NCBI GenBank assembly: GCA_021464415.1
Contig: CM038469.1
Location: 16,160,501 to 16,224,500, forward strand
Direction: 5' to 3'
Source of the DNA: Lonicera japonica
Lineage: Eukaryota > Streptophyta > Magnoliopsida > Dipsacales > Caprifoliaceae
Length of the DNA stretch: 64,000 nt
Positions within the stretch are counted from its first letter, which is position 1; each line of letters begins with the position of its first letter. Positions 44,918 through 56,022 of this stretch are shown here, in pieces. The position numbers and the translations under genes were made by a program. The notes under the pieces are model-generated. The model did not search any database and had not been told where the DNA came from. It worked only from the letters and a program-made list of their open reading frames with translations.

Positions 44918-47593
44918 TCACTAATGTTCCAGAACAAACAAACTATTTATTTTTTCTAATGATAACAGATTTATCATTAAAATAAACGAAATATTTGTCC
45001 TCAACCAATCTAGAAATATGAATCCAATTCCTTCTAATGGAAAATACATATAGTCATTCCTTAATCATTAATATCCTATTCTGACTAGACTAAAGATAAA
45101 TATCTTTTACTGCAACTGTTGCCACATTCGTAGTTGCCCATATGTAAATTTTCTCTATTTTTAAGTTGTCTGGCTTCCTGGAACCCCTGCAAAGTATTGC
45201 AGACATGATTAGTGGCTCCCGAATCTACACACTAGGTACTAGTAAATCAGACCACTAAACAAGATACAACAACAAATAGATGAAATTTACATATGTTGTT
45301 ATAACGGTTTAGGAAACAGGGGCAGTCTTTCTTCAAATGCACTTTCTATTGACAGTGAAAACATTGGCCCATAGGCTTTTTCACTCCTCCTAGAGGTTCA
45401 GCGACTACTGCACGCACTGCTCCTTGTGGGACTGTAGCTTATGCATTCTACTTCTTTCTTTTTTTTGCTTTTGGGCATGGAAGTTGAAGCTTTCTCAGCC
45501 ACTAGAGTACTAGCTAGCTTAGCAAGGAGTTCCTCAGCTGCTTGGAATTCTTTAAGAAGCTCCAACGATGAATAAAGCTTATTCATGTTGTAATTCTCTC
45601 GGAATCCCTTAAATAAGTCTAGCAGCGACTAGAGAACGATATCGACCTGAGTTTCCCCATTGATTTCAGCTCCAAAGATCTCTTAGTTCATTCAGAAGAC
45701 TGATCGTCTTCAAAACAAGATCCTTAACTCGGGTTCCTTCAGCAATAGTCGTGTTCATGAGGCCTTTCATCGAAACCTGCCTTGCGGCATGATCCTGATC
45801 CCCAAAAATATCTTTGAGGGTCAGCATTATGTCGTAGGCGGTGGCAAAAGACTAATTCCAATGTTGTAGCACAATTGACAAAAATGCCAGAATGTAAAAC
45901 CACACCATCTCATCAGCCTTTTTCCACCTCCGGCAAGCCTGAGTTTCCTCATTGGTCGCCCCCTTACCAGGTTCTGCTGGACAAGACTCAGCGAGCACAA
46001 ACTTGTACTCTTTAACAGTAAGCACAATGTTCAAGTTCCCTTTTTCAATCAATATAATTAGGTCTAATCAATTTGTTTTAGTTGAGAATAATTAAAAGTG
46101 GATCGAAAGAGTTTGCCATTTTAAAATTTGAGAATCACATACAAATTATGATGGACAATAATAACTTTGAACATATATTTTAAATATGGTACCCTCTACC
46201 ATTTCAAAAAGCGTTCACCAGCAGCCTAAGACTTTGAATAACATGCCCCGTTAATGAGGTCGTCTATTATTCATTATTTTTTAGACAGATGTAAACCTAT
46301 TAAATTTTACTATCTAGACAATCCTTTATCGTCAAGCAATACATACTATCTAAACAATCTTTTATTGTCAAGTAAAATATACTATCTAGACAATCCTTTA
46401 TTGTCAAGTAAAATTTAAATAGCCGACTTTCTTTGGTCCTACAAATAATAGTAGAGACTCAGTTGGAGAGCATACTATTATTTATATCTAAGTGTACACC
46501 ATCATTTAATTTAGTCCAATGATTCTGCAATTTATTCTCTCCGATATGGAGGTGAGCACTAAAACCCACACGAAAAATAAATCACATCATTTAAAATTAT
46601 CAGTCACTAATGATTCTGCAATCTATTCTTTCCGATGTGGAAGTGGGCACTATAGCACACATGAAGAATAAATTACATCATCTACAAACTAATGATGGAG
46701 ACTGTGGGATTTTTATGTGAAAAAATCCCTCACCCACTTAGTATTTAAAACATTATTTTCTGAGGGTTAAGAAAATTTTATATTAAATTCTAGTTAACTA
46801 AAATACAAGGGTATGAAATATAAAAGACATGTGTAAGAAAATTATTTTGCTGCTTTTTTTTTTAAAAAAAACTTATATTTTTCAATTACGCAAAATTTAT
46901 ATTTATATACCCTTTTTTAATTTGACAAGAACCAAACATAAAATAAAAGGTGATGTAGGTATGGTCATGTATCCAGGTTGTCCAAAATTATAAGAAAACC
47001 TAATAATTAAATACATATGACCAACACACAATCACGCAAAGCATTAAACCATTCAATAATAAGAATAATCAAATTCCTGCTATTTGGTCCAAGCATCATC
47101 ATCCTTAATCTGTTGGAAATATGTAACGACCTATGTCGCCACTTCATTGACTATGTCGGGAATCAACCTTTGTGGAAACGTCTTCTTCAACGTTCTTCGT
47201 TAAAGAAACTGCAATCTTAGATACAAAGGTCCTATGCCTCCATTTAAGGAGTTCACACATAAACTATTATATCTAAACTGTAAATAAAATTACATAGATC
47301 TTATGCCTCATTTTAAGGAGTTCACAAATCTAATCTAAATTTTATTTACAACCATGAATAAAACCAAAATCATCATGCACATTAAAATTAACCACGAATA
47401 AAAACATAGTGGGATCCAATCACATAAAACATAATTACATGACCATAATAGCGGGACAAGAACACTGCAAAACAAGGGTTAGCGAGTTCTACGTTCTATC
47501 CAACAATAACATGCATGAATAGATTTAACTAGACAACATGGCTAATTCAATCCGTACGATGTATCAAAGAAAACCAATTGCTCTGATACCAAT

Positions 47594-48937
47594 TGATGGA
47601 TACATAAATATAGGATCATTTGATATTGCGTATGATGGAAACTTAGTTTGAGAATCATTTAATATTGCATATAGACCGAACAAATTTTTTTATGTAAAAC
47701 CTTAGTGCGGAATTGGATTTTACCTTCGAGATCTTTCTGGTTTGATCTCGTCTCAGCACGAACATGGGTTGATGGAGACGAATCGAGAACACGGGCTCAA
47801 TAGAACCTCAAGATCTTTTATCGTATTCCTTTCGCCGTGCAATCCTGTACCAAGTGTGGGTTGCGGTATCACCAAGATCTCTTTCTCTATTCTTTACGGC
47901 ACAAGCCCTAAATTTGTGAGAATTATTGTGTTGAGAAAAGAGGCAAGGCTGGCATATATATAAGGCTACGATAGGGACCCTAAGGAGAAATAAGTGTTTG
48001 GGCTTACTATGAAAAATCGGAATCCTAATTTGATTAAGAATTGATTCTTTCCATAAATTATAATTCACACCACTAAAGAATTATAATTGCACTCCCGTCC
48101 TTATCTCAAAATTATATTTCGAGCTCCTTGATGTTAAATACTTATTATTCTCCCCACGTTAAGATTTCAGATAACCGTCATTTAAAATTAAATTACTGAC
48201 AATTATATTTAAATGACTTTTTAATCCTTAAGCTTACCACTTAACTTATTTGACATGTCGGATTAACATAATCCACCTGCAGGGTTTGACATGATCAAAA
48301 CTTATAAGCTTCTTAAGGGGTTATCATCAATACCTACACCGGGACGAGAATTCTGTTAATAATTAATATCCATCATACATATAGTGTTGCCATCCAATTC
48401 ACGAAGATTATTGATCCATAAATGAATCTCACTTTTAATGAGTCAAAACAACAAACATTACATATATATGTCTATTGATTATTTTAAGATTAAGAGCATA
48501 AGTAATCATAATAAGCATGGGATTTTAAATTGTTTTATATAGTTAGTATAAAAATAATTAACCCAAATTGGTCCTGTTCAATACACACAAAGTGTACTTA
48601 CACAACGAGTTAAAACTGTACCGTTTCCTGTAGTTAAGATAAACTACTAAAACCTGTACTACAATCTTATTGATGGTTGTCTAATTCCATTTAAGACCGT
48701 GAACCAATAAACTTATATTTCACAAGAACTGATGATATGATCATCTGTATGTAAGCTATACTCTACACACCAAATCATCTACTATATGAAATAAAAGACA
48801 CTCACATGCACAATATTTAAATAAATAATATAATGCAACCATTGCACATAAAAAATTCTCATTAAAATAGCAAAACCGAGTCTATATACTGAAATCAATA
48901 ATAATAAAATCATGGCTTTTAGTATATCACTCTAACA
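47594..48937 (-). repeat. Copia LTR B, shared middle LTR
   Basis: On the plus strand it runs TGATGGATACATAAATATAG...ACTCTAACA, 1344 bp. Its first 40 bp match LTR A, then TGATGGAAACTTAG begins a second start-like segment that matches the start of LTR C. So the tip is duplicated or mosaic. It serves as 5' LTR of the left unit and 3' LTR of the right unit. Confidence 0.85.
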
Positions 48938-49155
48938 ATCTCCCACTTAGACTCAAAGCCATGCAGCTATGCATTTCACACCTATTCCCTCAACGTGACT
49001 TTCAAAAGTGTAATAGCTGAATGCACTGAAGGTACCACATCTAAATCCATAAGAAAGTTCTTGAGCGAAACTGCCTCCTTAGCCGCTTCTGAAGCAGCCA
49101 CATATTCAGCTTCCATGGTGGAGTCAGCAATACAAGATTGCTTAATACTCTCCAA

Positions 49156-49797
49156 CTAATGGCCCCCACCTTCTAGAGTAAACACATTTCTTGAAGTTGA
49201 CTTTCTAGAATCCCTATCTGACTGAAAATCTGAGTCTGTGTACCCAATGGGCACTAAACTATCTGCCTGGTAAACCAACATAAGATCTCGAGTCCTTTTA
49301 AGGTACTTGAGTATATGTTTTACCGCAGTCCAGTGTTCTTGCCCTGGATTAGACTTGTATCTACTAACCATGCCAACAGCAAAACAGATGTTTGGTCTAG
49401 TACACATCATAGAATACATGAGGCTTCTTACTGCCGAGGCATAAGGAGCTGCCTTCATTTTCTCTATCTCATCAGGTGTCTTAGGACACTGATCCTTGGA
49501 TAGAGTGATTCCATGCCTGAAAGAGAGAAACCCTTTCTTGGAATCCTGCATACTAAATCTGGAAAGAACTGTATTAATATAAGTAGCTTGTGACAAGCCT
49601 AACATCCTATTTTTTCGATCTCGCATAAGCTTAATACTAAGGATGTGACTAGCTTCTCCCAAGTCCTTCATATCGAATTGACTTGATAACCATACCCTCA
49701 CTAAAGATAATAACCCCATATCGTTCCCAATAAGTAAGATATCATCTACGTACAATACTAGAAATACCACTGCATTTCCGTTGCACCTTTTGTACAC
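49156..49797 (-). pseudogene. Copia reverse transcriptase C-terminal part and RNase H, region 2
   Basis: A 213-residue frame starts just after the TAG-interrupted part. It has FLVLYVDDILLIGND with the YVDD polymerase active site intact, SQFDMKDLGEASHIL, SKDQCPKTPDEIEKM, EHWTAVKHILKYLKRT, and the RNase H motif GYTDSDFQSDRDSRKSTS. It ends before the distal RNase H residues, which continue as fragments to about 49010. Confidence 0.85.
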
Positions 49798-49860
49798 ACA
49801 AGACTCATCCGGACATTGATCAAAACCAAAAGACTTAACTGCCTGATCAAAACGGATGTT

Positions 49861-50492
49861 CTAAGATCTAGATGCTTGCTTAAGCCCATAAATAGACTTC
49901 TTAAGCTTGCACAACATGTGCTCTTGGCCCTTTGTTAATAATCCATCTGGCTGCATCATATAGATGCTTTCATTAAGACTTCCATTAAGGAAAGCTGTCT
50001 TGACATCCATTTGCAAAATCTTGTAATCAAGATGAGCCGCAATGGATAAGAGAATCCGAATAGACTTTAGCATGGCAACTGGTGAAAAGGTTTCATCATA
50101 ATCGATTCCTTCTTTCTGAGTGAACCCTTTTGCAACAAGCCTTGCTTTAAAGGTTTCCACCTTCCCGTCTGCTCCTCTCTTTCTCTTATATATACCCACT
50201 TGCATCCGATGGATTTTATCGCTTCGGGTGGTTCTACAAGATCCCAGACTTTATTAGAGTAAATGGACTCCATTTCAGATTTCATAGCCGTTTGCCATTT
50301 TTCTGCATCTTTATCTTGAAGTGCTTTATTGTAGTTAAAGAGATCCATTTCGTGTTCATCAGGGACCTTGTCATAAGACTCTCCCAAGAACATAAAACGG
50401 TCGAGTTTACGTACAATCTTCCCACTACGACGAAGCACTACTTGTGTTTGTGTACCTTGTGCAGGTATTGAACTTCCCAACTCACTATCCAT
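49861..50492 (-). pseudogene. Copia reverse transcriptase, N-terminal part, region 2
   Basis: Two overlapping frames: 50067-50492 (linker, then [20 protein letters not shown]) and 49861-50205 ([39 protein letters not shown] with the first catalytic Asp, [14 protein letters not shown]). A frame shift lies near 50170-50205. The second frame ends at TAG 49861-49863, where copy 3 has Trp. Confidence 0.85.
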
Positions 50493-50898
50493 ACGCTGTG
50501 CTGGTTTCGGAACCTGTGTGTTAGTGGTTCGTTCAGGATGTGCACGAGCATCAACAATTCTCCCACTACGACGAGGTAATAGGATAATATCTATCTCTTG
50601 TGGTACTTCCTCTTATACTGAAGATATAGATAAATTGTGCCCTACTTTTTCTCTTCTTATTTCCTCTAAAACAACACTACTTCTGGGCTTGTGGTCCATG
50701 ATATAATCATCTTCTAAGAATTTGGCATTGGTGTTAACAATAACATTTCGTTCTCGAGGATTATAAAATAGGCCACCCTTGGTTCCTTTAGGATATCTAA
50801 CAAAGAAACACACTTATGTTTTTGACTCTAATTTATCCGCATTACCTTTCAGCACGTGTGCTGGACTACCCCATATCCGAATATGCCGTAGACTAGGC

Positions 50899-51518
50899 TT
50901 ACGTCCACAATTCTATGGGTATAGTAGGTATTGACTTTGATGGCACCAAGTTAAGAATATATGTTGCTGTTTCTAAAGCATATCCCCAAAAGGAATCAGG
51001 TAGGTTTGAATAACTCATCATAGATCTTACCATTTTCATAAGAGTCCTATTCCTTCTTTTTGCTACACCATTCTGCTGTGGCATACCCGGTGCAGACAAC
51101 TGGGATGTAATCCTATTCTCTGATAAGTATTCCCTAAACTCTCCTAAGAGATATTCACCACCACGATCTGATCGTAGTGTTTTGATACATTTTCCTAGAC
51201 GCTTCTCCGTTTCTGCCTTGAATACTTTGAATTTCTCAAAGGCTTTAGACTTTCGTCGCATTAAGTAAATGTATCAATACCTTGAGTAATCATCAGTGAA
51301 TGTGATGAAGTACTCAAAGCCACCTCTAGCCTGGACAGTTATGGGACCACACAAATCAGAATGAACCAGTTCTAACTTTTCTTTAGCCCTATAGCCTTTT
51401 GCCGAGAATAGTCTCTTAGTCATTTTACTTTCTAAACAGGATTCATAGACTGGAAGTGCCTCCACTTCCAATTAATATGATGAAGGCGTAAGTGCCAAAG
51501 ATATGTTTGATTCATTTT
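50899..51518 (-). pseudogene. Copia integrase, region 2, with Glu-to-Lys change in the catalytic triad
   Basis: Frames at 51274-51471 (CLESKMTKRLFSAKG, then VHSDLCGPI with catalytic Asp 1) and 50899-51261 (TLRSDRGGEYL with Asp 2, then NGVAKRRNRTL) cover most of the integrase. In VAKRR the third catalytic acidic residue is Lys. Copies 1 and 3 have VAERR, a GAA to AAA change at complement 51058-51060. A TAA-type stop separates the two frames, and the pre-integrase motif is shortened. It cannot be an active integrase. Confidence 0.85.
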
Positions 51519-52061
51519 TTAAGGTTCCTTTCTCTTAATTGGTAAACTATTAGTGTTATTCAATTCGTATAGTTGTATATAAAGATCATTCACCAATGTA
51601 CCAGAAGAAATAAATTGTTTATTTTTTCTAATAATAACTGATTTATCATTAAAATGAACAAAATATTTGTCATCAACCAATCTAGAAACATAAATTAAAT
51701 TCCTTCTAATGGAAGGTACATATAGACAATCCTTAATAACTAAAATCCTATCCTGACTAAAATGAAGATAAACATCTCCTACAGCAACTGCTGCCACCTT
51801 CGTAGCATTACCCATGTGCAGATAAATTTCTCCATTCCTAAGTTGTCTGGTTTCTTGGAACCTCTGCAAAGTATTGCAGACATGATTAGTGGCTCCAAAA
51901 TCTACATACCAGGTACTGGTAGATCGGACCGCTAAACAAGTTTCAACAACTAATAAATGAAATTTACCTCTATTGTTCTGGCGGTTTAGGAAACGGGGAC
52001 AATCCTTCTTCCAGTGCCCTTTCTGCTTACAGTGAAAAAACTTGCCTACAGGCTTTTTCAC
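51519..52061 (-). CDS. Copia zinc knuckle and aspartic protease, region 2
   Basis: A 180-residue frame has a CCHC knuckle (FHCKQKGHWKKDC, residues 8-20) and the protease active-site region WYVDFGATNHVCN near residue 52. Copia proteases have D-S/T-G-A here, so the Ser/Thr is replaced by Phe and activity is doubtful. IKDCLYVPSIRRNLIYVSRL is the usual protease C-terminal landmark. Confidence 0.82.
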   Translation of the reverse strand: MKKPVGKFFHCKQKGHWKKDCPRFLNRQNNRGKFHLLVVETCLAVRSTSTWYVDFGATNHVCNTLQRFQETRQLRNGEIYLHMGNATKVAAVAVGDVYLHFSQDRILVIKDCLYVPSIRRNLIYVSRLVDDKYFVHFNDKSVIIRKNKQFISSGTLVNDLYIQLYELNNTNSLPIKRKEP

Positions 52062-52799
52062 TCATCCTTGAGGTCCAGTGACTGTTGCACGTGCTGCTCC
52101 TTGTGGGACTGCAGCTTGTGCGTTATTCTTCTTCTTTTTTTTCTTGCATTTAGGCTTAGAAGTAGAAGCCTTTTCAGCCACCAGAGCACTAATTGACTTA
52201 CCAAGGAGTCCCTCAGCTGCTTGGAGTTCTTTAAGAAATTCCGACAATGAATATTTAAACTTATTCATATTGTAATTCAGTCGGAATCCCTTAAATGAAT
52301 CCGGCAACGACTGGAGAATGATATCGACCTGAGTTTCCCCATCGATTTCAGCTCTAAGAATCTCTAGTTCATTCAGAAGACCAATCATCTTCAGAACATG
52401 ATCCCTAACTCGGGTTCCTTCAGCCATTGTTGTGTTCATGAGGTCCTTCATCGCAACCTGCCTTGGGGCACGATCCTGATCCCCAAACATATCTTTGAGG
52501 TTCAGCATTATGTCGTAGGCGGTAGTTAAAGACTCATGGTGATGTTGTAGCACATTTGACATAGAAGCCAAAATGTAACACCGTGCCATCTCATCAGCCT
52601 TTTTCCACTTTCGGTAAGCCTGGGTTTCCTCTCCAGTCGCCCCCTCACCAGGTTCTTCTGGACAAACCTCAGTGAGCACAAACTTGCACTCTTCAGTAGT
52701 AAGCACAATGTTCAAGTTCCTTTTCCAGTCAATATAATTAGGTCCAGTCAATTTGTTTTGGTTGAGTATAATAGAAAGTGGGTTGTAAAAGTTTGCCAT
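52062..52799 (-). CDS. Copia gag (capsid part), region 2
   Basis: A 245-residue open frame starts MANFYNPLSIILNQNKLTGP and has the plant copia gag features: NYIDWKRNLNIVL near residue 20, then RVRDHVLKMIGLLNELE and DIILQSLPDSFKGFRLNY, and a basic tail KCKKKKKKNN. It is followed directly by an in-frame TGA, after which the same frame continues with VKKPVGKFF and the zinc knuckle. Region 1 and the third copy have a sense codon at that place, so the stop is private to this copy. Gag packages element RNA in the cytoplasm. Confidence 0.85.
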   Translation of the reverse strand: MANFYNPLSIILNQNKLTGPNYIDWKRNLNIVLTTEECKFVLTEVCPEEPGEGATGEETQAYRKWKKADEMARCYILASMSNVLQHHHESLTTAYDIMLNLKDMFGDQDRAPRQVAMKDLMNTTMAEGTRVRDHVLKMIGLLNELEILRAEIDGETQVDIILQSLPDSFKGFRLNYNMNKFKYSLSEFLKELQAAEGLLGKSISALVAEKASTSKPKCKKKKKKNNAQAAVPQGAARATVTGPQG

Positions 52800-54344
52800 T
52801 TTAAATCCTGAGAATCACATAATAATAATAATACAAATTATAATGGGCAATAACAACTTTGAACACTATATTTAACTATGGTACCCTCTACCATTTTAAA
52901 AAGTATTCGCCAGCAGCCTAAACTTTGAAAAATATGCCTCGTTAGTGAGGTCGTCTATTATTCATTATTTTTGGACAGGTCCAAACCTATTAAATTTTAT
53001 TATCTAGACAATCCTTTATTGTCAAGTAACATAAACTATCTAGACAATTCTTTATTGTTAAATAAAATTCAAATAACTGACTTCATTCAGTCCTATAAAT
53101 AATAGTAGAGACTCAGTTGAAGAGTATGCTATTATTTATATCTAAGTGTATACCATCATTTAATTTAATCCAATGATTCTGTAATTTAATCTTTCATATA
53201 TGGAGGTGGGTACTAAAACCCACACGAAAAATAAATTACATCATTTAAATTATCTTTCAAAGAAATTTGTATAATGATTTCACAATCTATTCTTTCCGAT
53301 ATGGAGGTGAGCACTATAACTCGCACAAAGAATGAACTATATCATCTATAAATCAATGATGGAGACCGTGAGATATTTATGTGAAAAAATCTCTCACCCA
53401 CTTAGTATTTAAAACATTATTATCTGAGGGTTATAAAAAATATGTTCAATTCTAGTCAATTAGAATACAAGGGTATGAAACATAAGACCTATGTGCAATA
53501 AAATTATTTTACCGCTTTTTTTTAAAAAGAAAAACTTAAATTTTGCAATTGCACCATATTTATATTTATATACCCAATTATTAATTGACAAGTATTAAAC
53601 AAAACATGATCTAGGTGTGCTCATGTATCCATGTTGTCCAAAACTATAAGGAAACCTAATAATTAAACATATACTACCAAACACACAATCACACAAAGCA
53701 TTAAACCATTCAATAACAAGAAACACAAAATCCCTACTATTATGGTCTAAGCTTCTCCCCAGTCCGTTAGGAAACTGCCACGACCAATGTTGCCACTTCG
53801 CTGACTATGACGGGGATCGACCTGCTCGGTCAGGTCGCGGGGTGCGGGGCAGCGCCCCGTTAGAAACCAAGAATTTCGATTAATTTCTGAATCAATCTCC
53901 GTGGTAAAAACGCATTCTTCAACTTCCTGCCCCCATCTTCGTTAAAGAGACAACAGTCTTTAGATACAAAGTCCTATGCCTCCATGTAAGGAGTTCACAC
54001 ATGAATTATTCTATCTAAATCGAAATCGAAATTAATTACATAGATCCTATGCCTCTGTTCAAAGAGTTCACATAACTGATCTAAATTAAATTTACGATTA
54101 CAACCATGAATAAAACAAAATCATCACGCACATTATAGTAACCACGAATAAAACCATCGTGGGATCCAATCACATAAAACATAATTACGTGACCATAATA
54201 GCGGGACAAAAACACTGCAAAACAAGGGTTAGCGAGTTCTACGTTCTACCCATTATTAATATGAATGAATTGATTTAAACTGGGCAACATGGTTAGTTCA
54301 ATCTGTACGCATTATTAAATAAAAATCAATCCCTCTAATACCAA

Positions 54345-56022
54345 TGGATGGAAACTTAGTTCCAGAATCGTTTAATATTGCGTATAGACCGAACAAATTT
54401 TTTTATGTAAAACCCTAGTGCGGAATCGGATTTTACCTTTGAGATATATCTGGTTTGATCTGTCTCAGCACGAATAGGGGTTGGTGGAGACGAATCGAGA
54501 ACACGGGCTCAATAGAACCTCAAGATCTTCTATCGTATGCCTTTCGCCGTGCAATCCTATACCAAGTGTGGGCTGCGGTTTCACCAAGATTGTATAGATT
54601 GAACAAAAAACTTTTGCTAAAACCCTATAAGAATAAAGAAATTTCACCTTTATGGATCATGTAGAGGATCTATATGAGGAGACTATGGTTTGAAAGTATC
54701 AGATTGCGATTTGGTCAGATTTTCTAATTCTCACTAGGCTGCAAAAATTGATTGTTTTCGCCACCGAAACGACTTCTGATCGTCCTATTTTTTTGAGATA
54801 CTAGTAACTTTGCGTTTTGAATAACATATCCAAAAATCAGCCCGATCTAACGGTGCGATCAAAAGTTACGATTGATTCACAACTGCAGTACCGAAAACCT
54901 AAAGATCTTCTATCGTATTCCTTTCGCCATCAAATCTTGCACCGAGTGTGGGCGATAGTATCACCAAGATTTTTTCCCCTCTCAATAGAACAAACCCTAA
55001 CTTATAAGAATTATAGTTATAATGAGAAGAGACAAGGCCGTCGTATATATAAGGCTACGATAGGGACCTTAAGGAGAAATAAGTGTTTGGGCTTCCTATG
55101 AAAAGTTGGAATCCTAATTCCACTATGAATTAGTTCCTTCCATAAATTATAATTTACACCACTAAAGAATTATAATTGCACTCCCGTCCTTATCTCAAAA
55201 TTAAATTTCGAGCTCCTTGTTATTAAATACTTATTATTCTCCCCACGTTAGGATTACAGATAACCGCCATTTAAATTAAATTACTGACAATTATATTTAA
55301 ATGAATTCTTAATCCTTGAGCCTACCACTTAACTTATTTGACATGTCGGATTAACATAATCCACCTGCAGGGTTTGACATGATCAAAACTTATAAGCTTC
55401 TCTAGGAGCTATCATCAATCCCTATACCGGGACGTGGATTCCGTCAATAATTAATATTCATCATACATATAGTGTCGTAATCCAATTCACGAAGATTATG
55501 GATCCATAAATGAATCTCACTCTTAATGAGTCAAAACAACAAACACTACGTATATATGTCTATTAATTATTTCAAGATTAAGAGCATAAGTAATCATAAT
55601 AACCATGGGATTTTAAATTGTTTTATATAGTTAGTATAAAAACAATTAACCCAAACTGGTTCTATTCAATACACAGAAAGTGTACTAGCACAACGAGTTA
55701 AAACTATACCATTTCCTGTAGTCAAGATAAACTATTAAAACTTGTGCTACAATTCTACCGATGGGTGTCCAATTCCATCTAAGACTGTGAACCATTAAAC
55801 TTATATTCCACAAGAACCGATGATATGATCTTCTATGTGTAAGCTATACTCTACATATCAAATCATCTACTATATAGAATAAAAGACACACATGCACAAT
55901 ATTTAAATAAATAATATAATGCAATCATTGCTCATAAAGATTCTCATTAAAATAGCAAAACCAAGTTTATAACATATCCAAACCAACAAGAAAATTATGG
56001 CTTTTAGTATATCACTCTAACA
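54345..56022 (-). repeat. Copia LTR C, mosaic (5' LTR of the right unit)
   Basis: On the plus strand 54345-54592 matches LTR B (TGGATGGAAACTTAG..., ending CACCAAGAT). From 54593 (TATAGATTGAACAAAAAAC) it matches LTR A from about its 42nd base to the end. As a result the block with AGATCTTCTATCGTA...CCAAGAT is present twice (about 54525-54592 and 54903-54969). 1678 bp, the longest of the three. Confidence 0.85.

Larger units (their letters stand above)
42239..47593 (-). mobile_element. Copia internal region 1, degenerate
   Basis: In element order (right to left): primer site complement GCTCTGATACCA at 47580-47591, intact; an untranslated leader to about 46130; gag remnants (about 45400-46120); zinc knuckle and protease remnants (about 45060-45380, CHC-type region damaged); integrase (44201-44917, with HLRLGHINLKRI and [11 protein letters not shown], so the catalytic Glu is kept); linker (43895-44185); RT remnants (about 43150-43700); RT end and RNase H (42513-42950). 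Every domain has stops or frame shifts. A TAG at 43201-43203 (complement CTA) interrupts the RT sequence ...VSRS, at the same codon as in internal region 2. Confidence 0.85.
48938..54344 (-). mobile_element. Copia internal region 2, better preserved
   Basis: It contains, in element order, a degenerate primer site (complement CTCTAATACCA, near 54333-54343), leader (to 52800), gag, protease, integrase, RT and RNase H. The polypurine tract (complement AGTGGGAGAT) adjoins LTR B at 48938. Breaks: an in-frame TGA at the end of the first gag frame (near 52061), loss of a short piece in the pre-integrase region (about 51480), Glu to Lys in the integrase core, a frame shift in RT near 50100-50200, and TAG at 49861-49863. 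Confidence 0.88.
40770..56022 (-). mobile_element. Ty1/copia tandem array: LTR-internal-LTR-internal-LTR
   Basis: Three LTRs (40770-42238, 47594-48937, 54345-56022) alternate with two internal regions (42239-47593, 48938-54344), all in minus orientation. The outer flanks are TTTGC (40765-40769) and GTTGC (56023-56027), a 4-of-5 match to a 5-bp target duplication. No bases flank the middle LTR other than the two internal regions, so it serves both. Both internal regions share one nonsense codon in RT. Known: such arrays arise by unequal recombination between LTRs of one insertion or of sister copies. Confidence 0.85.
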
